54,367 bases of DNA from Candidatus Babelota bacterium (GTDB lineage: Bacteria > Babelota > Babeliae > Babelales > RVW-14). The stretch lies in assembly GCA_013289515.1 (NCBI GenBank), contig JABCZU010000007.1, positions 10,560 through 64,926 of the forward strand, given 5' to 3'. A program made the position numbers and the translations under genes. The notes under the pieces were generated by a model. It did no database searches and was not told the DNA's origin. It saw nothing but the letters and a program-made list of their open reading frames with translations. Of the stretch, positions 1-7,369 are shown piece after piece (positions within the stretch are counted from its first letter, which is position 1; the number at the start of each line of letters is the position of its first letter).

Positions 1-362
1 AGGGCTTTGTGTATGCGGCGTAAAAATTGATCATTAAGTTCACGCTGGCCGCTGATACGAAATTTCTCATGAAGCGCCACTTTACGATACTGCTTGTTTA
101 CCGAGGCAAAATGATACAGATCTGCAAGCGACAGCTCCTCATTGCATGCGGTCATTACCATCAGATCCATAATCCAGTCATCGGGCATTTTATTGCTTAG
201 GAGCGCATCGTGTTTTTTGCGCATCTTTGTTGTCGGGGCTGATAGTTGAATAGAGACGACCACCAGGTTATCGCTATCATCAGGCGCGAAGGTGATTGCG
301 CCATAGGCGCTCATAGTGCTGATGCAGACGATGGTGCATGCGATGAATAGGCGATTGTTCAT
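1..362 (-). CDS. Exported ankyrin-type protein, N-terminal part (cut by window edge)
   Basis: The first 120 codons of a gene reading leftwards out of the window. They are base-for-base identical to the 5' end of the complete ankyrin gene at 1310..3025. The start (cat at 360-362) follows the same upstream region as in the other copy. Residues 1-21 form a signal peptide (MNNRLFIACTIVCISTMSAYG). The ankyrin repeats themselves would lie beyond the left edge. It is either a recent tandem paralogue or a duplicated 5' fragment; the window cannot decide which. Confidence 0.8.
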   Translation of the reverse strand, partial: MNNRLFIACTIVCISTMSAYGAITFAPDDSDNLVVVSIQLSAPTTKMRKKHDALLSNKMPDDWIMDLMVMTACNEELSLADLYHFASVNKQYRKVALHEKFRISGQRELNDQFLRRIHKA

Positions 363-451
363 GGGAGGTGGCCCCTTGGGTGATTAAGATAGTGGCTGTT
401 TTATGCTCACCAGCTACTATAGCTTAATCTTGTAAGACATCAAGGGGCGGT

Positions 452-502
452 GTAGAAAATTTACCCAGGGCCTAGCGTTGTAAGGGAAGCGGTTTAATCT
501 CA
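452..502 (-). repeat. IKPLPLQ 3'-end repeat, copy 1
   Basis: A segment of about 50 bp, CCTAGCgTTGtAAGGGAAGC then GGTTTAAT on the plus strand. On the minus strand it codes for the tail IKPLPLQR and stop of HigA. Related copies are at 1289..1336 and 3116..3169. Confidence 0.8.
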
Positions 503-780
503 TCGAACTCTCTATTTTTCTTGCGATCATTCATCTCTTCCCACAACTCCATTTTAATTTGTAAATTTAACCAAAATTCAGGTGTCATATTGAAAAGTCG
601 TGCCAACCGACAGGCTATATCAGGAGTGATGGCTCGCTTGCCCGTAACAATCTCGTTAATTTTGCGTCGCGTGACGCCAATCAAGCTTGCTAGGGCTTCT
701 TGGGTTAGTGAATACGGCTGCATAAACTCTTCTCGTAAGATTTCGCCGGGGGTGAATGGTTTACGTTGGGTAATATTCAT
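472..780 (-). CDS. higA: HigA-family antitoxin
   Basis: A 102-residue XRE-type DNA-binding antitoxin of the HigA/VapI family. It opens with the typical PGEILREEFMQPYSLTQ motif and has a helix-turn-helix at about residues 25-60 (LASLIGVTRRKINEIVTGKR), followed by RLARLFNMTPEFWLNLQ. Family members neutralise HigB and repress their own operon by binding DNA. It lies 9 bp downstream of higB, the usual HigBA order. Its C-terminal tail EIKPLPLQR is encoded by a repeat that also ends the unrelated ankyrin protein at 1310..3025, so the tail may be acquired. The Shine-Dalgarno is weak (AGGAT), suggesting coupling to higB. Confidence 0.92.
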   Translation of the reverse strand: MNITQRKPFTPGEILREEFMQPYSLTQEALASLIGVTRRKINEIVTGKRAITPDIACRLARLFNMTPEFWLNLQIKMELWEEMNDRKKNREFDEIKPLPLQR

Positions 781-789
781 AAATGTATC

Positions 790-1074
790 CTAGTGGTATT
801 GCTCAAGCCTGACATCAAAAATTCCTTCATTTTCAAAACAAAAGATAAGGCGCCATGGACCATTTACAGAAATAGCCCAGCAATTTTTATACTCTGGCCC
901 ATGTAATGGGTGCAAGCGATTGCTGGGTGGGTTTTTCAAATCATCTAAGCAGGTTGCTGCGTCCATTAAGTCGAGCTTCATAAGTACGCGTCGGACCAGA
1001 TCAGTCCGAAATTTATTGCATTGGTTGGTACGCCAGCACTTTTCAAGGTTTTTATCTTTGAAGCTTTTTATCAC
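790..1074 (-). CDS. higB: HigB-family mRNA interferase toxin
   Basis: A RelE-superfamily toxin of about 94 residues with the HigB signature: IKSFKDKNLEKCW at the start, LHPLHGPEYKNCWAISVNGPWRLIF in the middle, and a C-terminal DVRLEQYH. Family members cut mRNA on the ribosome. I chose the GTG start at 1074 because AAAGGAG lies just upstream and because it gives the usual family length. An upstream ATG at 1107 would add 11 residues. It is the first gene of the higBA pair. Confidence 0.9.
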   Translation of the reverse strand: MIKSFKDKNLEKCWRTNQCNKFRTDLVRRVLMKLDLMDAATCLDDLKNPPSNRLHPLHGPEYKNCWAISVNGPWRLIFCFENEGIFDVRLEQYH

Positions 1075-1190
1075 ATAATCTCCTTTATGAAGCGTTATGT
1101 GTACCATTGTAATGGGCTGCGTTATGGTAGTAAATTAAATTTAAAAATTGGGGGTTATTGTTCTCTAATTAAATCTGCACAGGAGTTTTT

Positions 1191-1292
1191 ATGTTAGGTC
1201 TAAAGCCTTATGATGATGGCGATGGCTCTATGCTGGCTAGCGAATACTTCAAGGAGCGTTATCAAAAATACGGCAAGATTGGGGCAATCTAG
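1191..1292 (+). CDS. Possible small protein of 33 residues
   Basis: ATG preceded at good distance by AGGAG. It encodes MLGLKPYDDGDGSMLASEYF followed by 13 more residues, and its stop codon lies in the first bases of an IKPLPLQ repeat copy. It runs against its neighbours, between higB and the ankyrin gene. It could be a genuine small gene or the surviving 5' end of a gene cut off by the repeat. I recognise no family. Confidence 0.35.
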   Translation: MLGLKPYDDGDGSMLASEYFKERYQKYGKIGAI

Positions 1293-1336
1293 AAAATCTG
1301 CCCCACCGCCTAGCATTGCAAGGGAAGCGGTTTAAT
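1289..1336 (-). repeat. IKPLPLQ 3'-end repeat, copy 2
   Basis: Same repeat as at 452..502. Here it encodes the last residues (KIKPLPLQC) and the stop of the ankyrin protein. Confidence 0.8.
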
Positions 1337-3025
1337 TTTATCAGCGGCAGCGCGGCGCTTGCGTTGTTCTGCCTTCAAGATTGCCAGAATCTTATCGCGC
1401 TTATGTTCTTGAGCACATTCAAGAGCAGGGCTATCAAAGAGTACTCCATGCGTTATCAGGCGTTTGACCGCAATTTCCTGGTTGCCGGCTATTGCCCACT
1501 GTAGAGGATTGTAGTGCCAATCATCGGGAGTGTGCATAGAATGGCCTGCGTTAATAAGGAGTTCGATAACATCGATACAACCATAAAAAGCTGCACACGA
1601 TAAAAGCGGTATTTTAATACCGTCATCCTTATATGTTATTCGCGCAAGTACGTTCATATTAGCATTAGCATTGAGCAACATCCTTACAACTACCGGCTTA
1701 TTTTCAGCAACGGCCCATGCCAGCGCGGTAAGGTTCTCAAATCCCTTGGCATTAACATGGGCGCCATGCTTTAATAACACCGAAACAACTGCCGAATATC
1801 CAAAGTAAGCAGCCTCGTGGAGGGGTAACTCGTCTATCTCTTCGGTAGGGTTGTGGACCATCTTATTGCATGAGGCGCCGAGCTTGAGCACTTTTTCTAC
1901 CATGGCGGGTTCGTTACCCTTTATGGCCTGCCACAAATATGATTGAAGTCTTGTTGATTGATCCGCGATGGTTTTGTCCGAGTAGAATTGTGTTTCACGC
2001 ATATTATCAATCCATTCGCCATTGCCATAAAAAAGACTTTCATCACTAGGGCTGCGGCCGGCTGTATTTTTAGGTGGAGCAACAAAAAATTTATCAATCG
2101 CCAAATGCTTAATGAATGCCCATGAACCTTTTTGTGACGCATGATGGAGTGGTGCGTTGCCTTTTTGATTGACAGCATTTATGGTGTCTTTGGTAATAAG
2201 GTCAACATGCGCTGCCACCTTTAAGAAGGTCTCAACCGTTTGCAAAAAATCAAGATCACCAGCGAAGGCAACGTGGTGCAATAACGTGTCACCATACTTG
2301 GTTGGTGCATGCCATGCTGGCTGATTATGCATTCGATAGAGGAAGAATAAAAACACATCCATGTGGCCGTTTTGCAGGGCGATGTGCAATGGTTTTTCAT
2401 CGCATGGCGTAATGCAATTTTCCAGCGATGCATCAAGCGTCATAATACAATCAAGCGCTCCGCGATGTCCGCGCTGTGCCAAATAATGTACAGGTGTATA
2501 GCCGCCGCCATCAGCCTCGTTGGTGCGTAGCGCAGTGATAAAATTGGCGGCCGTTGGGTCTATCTCTGGAGCATTAAGCAGCGGCATAATCCGCTCGTGT
2601 TGCATAAACAACGGATCATACCCTTTTTTTGCGGCCCAGAGCACAATCGAATGATCGGGCCTGAGGGCTTTGTGTATGCGGCGTAAAAATTGATCATTAA
2701 GTTCACGCTGGCCGCTGATACGAAATTTCTCATGAAGCGCCACTTTACGATACTGCTTGTTTACCGAGGCAAAATGATACAGATCTGCAAGCGACAGCTC
2801 CTCATTGCATGCGGTCATTACCATCAGATCCATAATCCAGTCATCGGGCATTTTATTGCTTAGGAGCGCATCGTGTTTTTTGCGCATCTTTGTTGTCGGG
2901 GCTGATAGTTGAATAGAGACGACCACCAGGTTATCGCTATCATCAGGCGCGAAGGTGATTGCGCCATAGGCGCTCATAGTGCTGATGCAGACGATGGTGC
3001 ATGCGATGAATAGGCGATTGTTCAT
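1310..3025 (-). CDS. Exported ankyrin-repeat protein
   Basis: A 571-residue protein with a cleavable-looking signal peptide (residues 1-21, ending MSAYG). Ankyrin repeats lie in two blocks. The first spans about 175-310 (GYTPVHYLAQRGHRGALDCI, KPLHIALQNGHMDVFLFFL, DTLLHHVAFAGDLDFLQ, APLHHASQKGSWAFIKHL). The second spans about 400-550 (LPLHEAAYFGYSAVVSVLLK, TALAWAVAENKPVVVRMLL, NPLQWAIAGNQEIAVKRLI). Ankyrin repeats bind proteins. In intracellular bacteria, exported ankyrin proteins are often effectors aimed at the host, but no target is visible here. The C-terminus KIKPLPLQC comes from a short repeat shared with HigA. Its 5' end is duplicated exactly at 1..362. Confidence 0.9.
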   Translation of the reverse strand: MNNRLFIACTIVCISTMSAYGAITFAPDDSDNLVVVSIQLSAPTTKMRKKHDALLSNKMPDDWIMDLMVMTACNEELSLADLYHFASVNKQYRKVALHEKFRISGQRELNDQFLRRIHKALRPDHSIVLWAAKKGYDPLFMQHERIMPLLNAPEIDPTAANFITALRTNEADGGGYTPVHYLAQRGHRGALDCIMTLDASLENCITPCDEKPLHIALQNGHMDVFLFFLYRMHNQPAWHAPTKYGDTLLHHVAFAGDLDFLQTVETFLKVAAHVDLITKDTINAVNQKGNAPLHHASQKGSWAFIKHLAIDKFFVAPPKNTAGRSPSDESLFYGNGEWIDNMRETQFYSDKTIADQSTRLQSYLWQAIKGNEPAMVEKVLKLGASCNKMVHNPTEEIDELPLHEAAYFGYSAVVSVLLKHGAHVNAKGFENLTALAWAVAENKPVVVRMLLNANANMNVLARITYKDDGIKIPLLSCAAFYGCIDVIELLINAGHSMHTPDDWHYNPLQWAIAGNQEIAVKRLITHGVLFDSPALECAQEHKRDKILAILKAEQRKRRAAADKIKPLPLQC

Positions 3026-3169
3026 GGGAGGTGGCCCCTTGGGTGATTAAGATAGTGGCTGTTTTATGCTCACCAGCTACTATAGCTTAATCGCTCAAGA
3101 CATCAAGGGGATGGCGTAGAAAAGCTACTCTATCACCTAGCCGTTGCAAGGGAAGCGGTTTAATCTCAT
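2664..3169. repeat. Direct duplication, right copy (partner 1..502)
   Basis: Identical to the left copy over 430 bp (2664-3093), then degenerate similarity to about 3169. It covers the start, leader and upstream region of the complete ankyrin gene. Confidence 0.95.
3116..3169 (-). repeat. IKPLPLQ 3'-end repeat, copy 3
   Basis: Third copy. It lies just past the stop codon of the small lipoprotein gene at 3166..3405, so here it is not translated in that gene's frame. Confidence 0.75.
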
Positions 3170-3405
3170 GTTGTGATCTGGCAATATGTTGTTTTGGGCG
3201 GCACTTCGAGAGGCGTCGAATGTTCCTTACTGTTAGGACAAGTGTTGAAGCAGGCTTGTGCACACTGCAATGATGCCAAATCATGAGCAGTCATCGGCGC
3301 CGGCAACTTCTTGATTGGCTGATGAGAACATCCGAAAAAGGTGGTGACTGTTACCATTAACGCAGTGATGAGAGCGGTATGGACTGTGATGCTTCGCTGT
3401 AGCAT
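3166..3405 (-). CDS. Small cysteine-rich lipoprotein
   Basis: 79 residues with a lipoprotein signal: hydrophobic residues 9-24 followed by the lipobox TFFGC, with the acylated Cys at about position 26. The mature part is only some 50 residues and contains CAQACFNTC. I recognise no family. The 3' end runs into the repeat shared with higA and the ankyrin gene. It is upstream of the ankyrin gene on the same strand and may be co-transcribed with it. Confidence 0.6.
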   Translation of the reverse strand: MLQRSITVHTALITALMVTVTTFFGCSHQPIKKLPAPMTAHDLASLQCAQACFNTCPNSKEHSTPLEVPPKTTYCQITT

Positions 3406-3468
3406 GCTATAACTCCATGTTAAATTGACTGGTAAGGGACCACAATCTATTTTTTTAAAAATCGTTTT

Positions 3469-3852
3469 TTATCTAAATCTTATTTCAGAAATGTGATTCG
3501 CTTTTGCTTGCCAGTCACCAGCTTTGCCCCATTGAACAAGCTTATTATTGTGGAAATAGAGCCAATACGTTTCAATGACGGGTGCCTCAAACCATGGTAG
3601 TGTGGTATTAACTGAATATTCAAAAACTTCTACAACTTGGCCGGTTTTATCAAGCATTGATCCGCGAAATAGTGCGGGCAGTCCAAACTCTTCTATGACG
3701 TGGTTCTTGTCCATACCGATTGATAGATTAAACAACTCGTTTGACCGTATGATGCGTTTCACGCACCCACCTAAAAGAGGTAGTGCTGCAACTAATAGTA
3801 GTGCCTTAATCGCTGGCAATTTGGTACTGGAGCGTTTTATCTTGGTAATCAT
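3469..3852 (-). CDS. BamE/SmpA-like outer-membrane lipoprotein
   Basis: 127 residues from the ATG at 3852 (an in-frame ATG at 3903 lacks a ribosome site). The signal peptide ends in the lipobox LLGGC, Cys at about 30. The mature domain contains LSIGMDKNHVIEEFGLPALFRGS, the small alpha/beta pattern seen in SmpA/OmlA (BamE) type lipoproteins, followed by VVEVFEYSV and YWLYFHNNKLVQWG. BamE supports outer-membrane protein assembly; similar domains also occur in other envelope lipoproteins, so a BamE role is only suggested. It implies a diderm envelope. Confidence 0.6.
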   Translation of the reverse strand: MITKIKRSSTKLPAIKALLLVAALPLLGGCVKRIIRSNELFNLSIGMDKNHVIEEFGLPALFRGSMLDKTGQVVEVFEYSVNTTLPWFEAPVIETYWLYFHNNKLVQWGKAGDWQAKANHISEIRFR

Positions 3853-3991
3853 AATGTCCCTAAAAAAGTAATAAATATGTGAATTGCGTAGGTAATTATA
3901 CAAATAGTAACAAAGATGCCGTTTGCCATTCAGGCGTTAGCTATAATTATGCTTGAACTAAAGACAAAACACAAAGGGGGGCTTAAGGTGG

Positions 3992-4098
3992 ATGGACGGC
4001 ATGATGATGTTACCGTCATGCTGGACGGTGGTCTTTATCAAAAATGATATGAGCTGGGAAGTGCAGTTGAGGATGGGTATTATTTTCTAGTGGTGCCG
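3992..4098. repeat. DKDHRPA dispersed repeat, copy 1 (short form)
   Basis: A short repeat found four times in this window (also 5523..5690, 11668..11784, 19619..19806). On the minus strand it preserves an open frame ending HPQLHFPAHIIFDKDHRPA and stop. On the plus strand it preserves DDVTVMLDGGLYQ and stop. It contains the hairpin ACCGTC-ATGCTG-GACGGT. It fills most of the gap between the BamE-like gene and the AbiE pair. Confidence 0.85.
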
Positions 4099-4124
4099 TT
4101 GCCTATATGTATGGGGGGATACCC

Positions 4125-4826
4125 TCACAGGGCTTCCATTTTGACTTGAAGCAAAAATATGGTTTCGGTTCTCAGTTTTTCCTTTGCCCATATTTTTTGT
4201 TTTGCATCCAATAGCTCACCGATGCCAGATAATATACCACGATCACTCATTGCCTCAAGCTCGTTTATACATTTTTGTAAAAACTGTTTCATCGGTAGGC
4301 CTGTTCTTTTTTCTATAATTGCTTCATTAATCGGCCAATTGTTTTTGAGAAAGAACCATGTATCAAAAATGTCCCGGTTTGTTTTTCCAATACGCTCTAG
4401 CATGGCTACCATTTTATGAGCAGCCATATCGCTCATAATCATCACTTTCATGGGAATGCCGAGATAGGATTTTACTTCGTACTTTGATCCAAAGTCTCTA
4501 CAGTTGATCTCGATTTTGATATTGTATGCACCCTGCGTTTTATTACTATACGAAAGCAAGTAGAAATAGCTGAATCGTTTCTTTCGTGCATCCTTAACGT
4601 CACCATACTCTTCAAGAATTGTTTTTACGCGGTCAAAGATATCATCACCCTTGGATGGATCAAGTAAATCAAAATCCAAATCCACAGAAAATCGCGAAAG
4701 TTCATAAAATAAGTAAGCAGCAGTTCCACCCTTAAAGCCCAAAAATGGTCCAAGCTTTGAATCAGAATAGATGTCTTTTAAAATATGAAGAAGAAGGCTT
4801 CTGTGTGTAGATGCTTCAAGCGTCAT
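4125..4826 (-). CDS. abiEii: AbiEii/AbiGii-type nucleotidyltransferase toxin
   Basis: 233 residues with the DUF1814 nucleotidyltransferase signature GFKGGTAAYLFYELSRFSVDLDFDLL at about residues 30-57, then KIEINCRD and a C-terminal helical part with DIFDTWFFLKNNW. AbiEii proteins are the toxins of type IV AbiE systems. They transfer nucleotides and were first seen as phage abortive-infection factors. The start codon overlaps the stop of the upstream antitoxin gene by 4 bp (ATGA), indicating translational coupling. The residues expected for nucleotidyl transfer (GG...D.D) are all present. Confidence 0.9.
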   Translation of the reverse strand: MTLEASTHRSLLLHILKDIYSDSKLGPFLGFKGGTAAYLFYELSRFSVDLDFDLLDPSKGDDIFDRVKTILEEYGDVKDARKKRFSYFYLLSYSNKTQGAYNIKIEINCRDFGSKYEVKSYLGIPMKVMIMSDMAAHKMVAMLERIGKTNRDIFDTWFFLKNNWPINEAIIEKRTGLPMKQFLQKCINELEAMSDRGILSGIGELLDAKQKIWAKEKLRTETIFLLQVKMEAL

Positions 4827-5413
4827 GGCATCACCCTTTCTGCTTCAAAGGCCTTAAAGTAGCTATGTACCTTTTTGATCATTCGCTTGTTATTGTAAAT
4901 GGACAGCATAGTAAGTACTTTTTTGAAATCAAGTGGCGCTAGATTATCAAAGTGATAATCTTTGTTAAGATAAAGAACATCCAAAAATGCCCGCTCTCTA
5001 GAGGCGGCAAAGTAATTTCCCCTATTTTCAACGCCAATGTTATTCGTAAGAATGGCGTCTTTAATTTTTTTGAATGAGTAAGCCTGTCCATCACACACAA
5101 TATCTTTGGTTTGATACGTTGCAACAAAAACGGTGTCATAGTGTTGAAATATAACACCTGCTTCAATCAAAATTGTTTCAAAGCTTACATATGATGGCGT
5201 AAAGATCTTTGTTGCAAGTTCAAGTCGATCATAATTTTTGTCTTTTGCATATAATCCCCTACGAATTGGGTAAAGCTCTTTCTTCTGAACATAGTAGCTT
5301 AGACGCCTTCTTAGGAGCTGAGGTTTTTCCTCGCTGGAAGCTAAAAGAATCTCTTTAAAGGTAAAGACGGTAGTTTTTGATCGTAAAATACTTAAAATAT
5401 TTGTTTTTTCCAT
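4823..5413 (-). CDS. abiEi: AbiEi-family antitoxin and repressor
   Basis: 196 residues. An N-terminal winged-helix region (about 1-65: FTFKEILLASSEEKPQLLRRRLSYYVQKKELYPIRRGLYA) is followed by the AbiEi antitoxin core (YVSFETILIEAGVIFQHYDTVFVATYQTK; RERAFLDVLYLNKDYHFD). AbiEi antitoxins protect against AbiEii and repress the operon by binding inverted repeats upstream. A matching inverted repeat sits 21 bp before this start codon (5434..5458). First gene of the abiE operon. Confidence 0.88.
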   Translation of the reverse strand: MEKTNILSILRSKTTVFTFKEILLASSEEKPQLLRRRLSYYVQKKELYPIRRGLYAKDKNYDRLELATKIFTPSYVSFETILIEAGVIFQHYDTVFVATYQTKDIVCDGQAYSFKKIKDAILTNNIGVENRGNYFAASRERAFLDVLYLNKDYHFDNLAPLDFKKVLTMLSIYNNKRMIKKVHSYFKAFEAERVMP

Positions 5414-5433
5414 AATAATCCCACTTATGAGTT

Positions 5434-5495
5434 AAAGGTTACATGTGGCGTTACCTTTGGCTCATAGTATATCAAGATAAATTTTAAGAATGCAA
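5434..5495 (-). promoter_or_regulatory. abiE promoter and candidate AbiEi operator
   Basis: Minus strand: -35 TTGCAT (5490-5495), 18-bp spacer, -10 TATACT (5466-5471). Just downstream is an inverted repeat, AAAGGTAAC (5450-5458) and GTAACCTTT (5434-5442), 8 of 9 bases symmetric with a 7-bp centre. Its position over the start of transcription fits autorepression by AbiEi. Confidence 0.6.
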
Positions 5496-5522
5496 TAGTT
5501 GCGCTTGCCCACCTCTGCAAAT

Positions 5523-5690
5523 ATGGGCGGCACCATGATGTTGTCGTCATGCTGGATTGCGGCCTTTATATGAGCTGGGAAGTGCAGTTGGGGATGCCGG
5601 TTATTTTCTAATACTGCCATTACCTCCTGCACAAGCTGCTTGCGCTTAACATCAGATTGCATATAATGAATTGTAATTTTATAAAACTTT
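5523..5690. repeat. DKDHRPA dispersed repeat, copy 2 (long form)
   Basis: Long copy. On the minus strand a frame starts at 5662 with MQSDVKRKQLVQEVMAVLEN and reaches HPQLHFPAHI. A small deletion then shifts it out of the frame used by the other copies. Similarity to copy 4 continues upstream of the ATG (TTATATGCA and AAGTTTTATAAA-like sequence), so the repeat includes a leader. Together with the abiE control region it fills the 5414-5742 gap. Confidence 0.8.
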
Positions 5691-5742
5691 GCTCGAACAT
5701 GGTTTACTACCTACTGTTTTGTTATTTAGAGAGGGAATGTCT

Positions 5743-6162
5743 ATGAATTTAACGCGATATAGCACCGGTAAAGATTTTGAAGATATTTACATCGATGTTT
5801 TACAGAATATTGAGGCAGCTATTGTTTCGGTATTTAGAAGCCACCCAATGTTAATTGATCATGACGTGATGAATACACTAGACGCCCTCATTATGCATTA
5901 TAAAAATACGCTAAGAAATCTGCCAATAAAAACTGACCATAGGCTCCCATTCCCAAATGACATTTTGTATGCCGAGGTTCAGCATATGTGTGAAATTCGT
6001 TTAGGACGAATACCCGAATTCGAGGATATTGATCCTCTAACAGCTGTTTCTGTTGACGAAATTTTATTGTGTCTAAAACGCATCAAGCTTTCCGTTAAAA
6101 AATGGAATAATATTGGTGGCAGACAGGGATACCTCACATTTGTACAAAATTATGTACTGTAG
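5743..6162 (+). CDS. Conserved hypothetical protein
   Basis: 139 residues from the ATG at 5743, which has GAGAGGGA at proper distance. It is helical and acidic, with no signal peptide or membrane segment. Noticeable stretches are FEDIYIDVLQNIEAAIVSVFR and the C-terminal VKKWNNIGGRQGYLTFVQNYV. Uncharacterised proteins of other bacteria end in a similar W..GGRQGYL block, but I know no function. It is followed at 28 bp by another unknown gene on the same strand, probably an operon. Confidence 0.7.
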   Translation: MNLTRYSTGKDFEDIYIDVLQNIEAAIVSVFRSHPMLIDHDVMNTLDALIMHYKNTLRNLPIKTDHRLPFPNDILYAEVQHMCEIRLGRIPEFEDIDPLTAVSVDEILLCLKRIKLSVKKWNNIGGRQGYLTFVQNYVL

Positions 6163-6190
6163 ATAACCAGGATGGGCCAAGGAGACTTCT

Positions 6191-6640
6191 ATGTACGGGT
6201 ACAAAATTAATGATGTTATTAACAAACATATTTATATAGGACCGGCGGTCTTGCGCCCCTATAAAGAGATCATTCAAAAATCTGCCTACCCACCGTTTAA
6301 CAGCTCAGAGGCACTGGATATAGCCATGCATGCAGTAGAAGCATATGAAACAAGTGGCGGAGATTTATTTGGGCTTATAGAGTTAAAGGTATTCCTGCTT
6401 GAATGCGGGACACATTTTGCAAGTGACTTTGGTGGAGACATGGGAGAAGATTTTTACGAAATACTCGAGAATCTTTTTGAAGCTACGCTTAAACAAATAA
6501 AAGCCAATGATAAAAAACTTTTTGAAACCTACAAGTCACGGCTGAAAGCCATCATTGAAACAGCTCAGGATACCGGATGGGGTTATGGTGATCAGTTGGT
6601 ATATTATTGGGAAGAGGCATTTGGAAAAGACGCGATATAA
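6191..6640 (+). CDS. Hypothetical protein
   Basis: 149 residues, soluble, with a strong ribosome site (AAGGAG, 7 bp before ATG). A mostly helical sequence ends in RLKAIIETAQDTGWGYGDQLVYYWEEAF. I do not recognise the family. It is second in a two-gene plus-strand unit with 5743..6162 and ends in a strong terminator stem shared with the convergent HEPN gene. Its position between AbiE and HEPN/MNT pairs would fit an accessory role, but nothing in the sequence shows one. Confidence 0.7.
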   Translation: MYGYKINDVINKHIYIGPAVLRPYKEIIQKSAYPPFNSSEALDIAMHAVEAYETSGGDLFGLIELKVFLLECGTHFASDFGGDMGEDFYEILENLFEATLKQIKANDKKLFETYKSRLKAIIETAQDTGWGYGDQLVYYWEEAFGKDAI

Positions 6641-6690
6641 AAAAGAAAGACTCGCTTATGACATAAGGAGCTTAGGCGACTTTCTTTTTT
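6639..6690. terminator. Bidirectional terminator
   Basis: Inverted repeat AAAAAAGAAAG (6639-6649) and CTTTCTTTTTT (6680-6690), extended inside by CTCGC/GCGA-type pairing. It lies between convergent genes and overlaps the last codons of both. Confidence 0.75.
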
Positions 6691-7046
6691 ATGGCAGCCA
6701 GGATCTTTTCAGCCATTACGATAGCCTCTTCTGTTGTTTGTTTATCAACATAGAAACTGTCGTTTGGGTATCGTGAAGGATATCCATAATCATCAAGATG
6801 ATTACTTTCTTCGAGTAGAAGCATGAGATCTGGAGTAACTTTTGAGCAATGTTCAAGGAGAAGCTTGAGATTGTGTGTCTTAGGAATCGCCTGGTGGGTG
6901 TATACAATAAATGCTTTAAAGGCTTTCTCTGCGCACTGATGTGTGTGAAATACTGAACAGTCAAATGTCTCATCGTCATCAGATAATTTTTTAGAGGCTT
7001 TTAAGTCACTGGATGCTTTTTTGAGCCATTCGTTAATGCCTGGCAT
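6672..7046 (-). CDS. HEPN-domain protein (toxin-antitoxin partner of MNT)
   Basis: 124 residues of the HEPN fold: WLKKASSDLKASKKL at the start, CSVFHTHQCAEKAFKAFIVY in the second helix, KTHNLKLLLEHC, then a terminal DDYGYPSRYPND. HEPN proteins of this type are often ribonucleases, but here the usual RxxxxH motif is not evident; SRYPND is the nearest match. It overlaps the end of the MNT gene by 14 bp, typical of HEPN/MNT modules in which MNT modifies and silences HEPN. Convergent with 6191..6640. Confidence 0.88.
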   Translation of the reverse strand: MPGINEWLKKASSDLKASKKLSDDDETFDCSVFHTHQCAEKAFKAFIVYTHQAIPKTHNLKLLLEHCSKVTPDLMLLLEESNHLDDYGYPSRYPNDSFYVDKQTTEEAIVMAEKILAAIKKKVA

Positions 7047-7353
7047 AGACCATCTTTCCTCTGTTTTTTACCTCATACGTCAGCGATGTTACATCTTGCG
7101 AGAACGTATCAAATTCTTCCTTCGTAAAGACAATCACATTACTGGGTATCTCTAGTCCCAGCAAAGCATTAAATGCCTTGTGACTTCTTTTGTGGACTTT
7201 CTCCTTTGATGATTCAATGATGACCAAGATGTTGAGGTCGTCATCGTCATCAGGGGTACCCCATCCATAGGCACCATAAAGATAGATTGAAATGGGGCTA
7301 TACGCTTTAACTAAGCGTTGTATCGCCTCTTGGATTGTTTCTTGAGAGATCAT
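7033..7353 (-). CDS. MNT-type minimal nucleotidyltransferase antitoxin
   Basis: 106 residues from the ATG at 7353 (AAGGA 5 bp upstream). Minimal nucleotidyltransferase core IYLYGAYGWGTPDDDDDLNILVII at about 25-50, with the G..G...D.D pattern. The strict GS motif is GA here. MNT antitoxins add AMP to a HEPN partner; the partner is encoded immediately downstream with overlap. It follows an exported ankyrin-like gene by 16 bp and may be in the same transcript. A close paralogue without HEPN is at 8272..8592. Confidence 0.87.
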   Translation of the reverse strand: MISQETIQEAIQRLVKAYSPISIYLYGAYGWGTPDDDDDLNILVIIESSKEKVHKRSHKAFNALLGLEIPSNVIVFTKEEFDTFSQDVTSLTYEVKNRGKMVYARH

Positions 7354-7369
7354 AAAAATCCTTATTGAT

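Larger units (their letters stand above)
1..502. repeat. Direct duplication, left copy (partner 2664..3169)
   Basis: Bases 1-430 are identical to 2664-3093. The match covers the ankyrin gene 5' end, its leader and most of its promoter region. It then continues with clear but imperfect similarity to about 502/3169, ending in the short IKPLPLQ repeat. The left end is not seen because the window starts inside it. Perfect identity over a coding and an intergenic part points to a very recent duplication or to gene conversion. Confidence 0.95.

Noticed and set aside
3087-3284. Minus-strand frame containing IKPLPLQR over the lipoprotein gene
   Set aside because: The overlapping lipoprotein frame has a proper signal peptide and lipobox; this one is a shadow.
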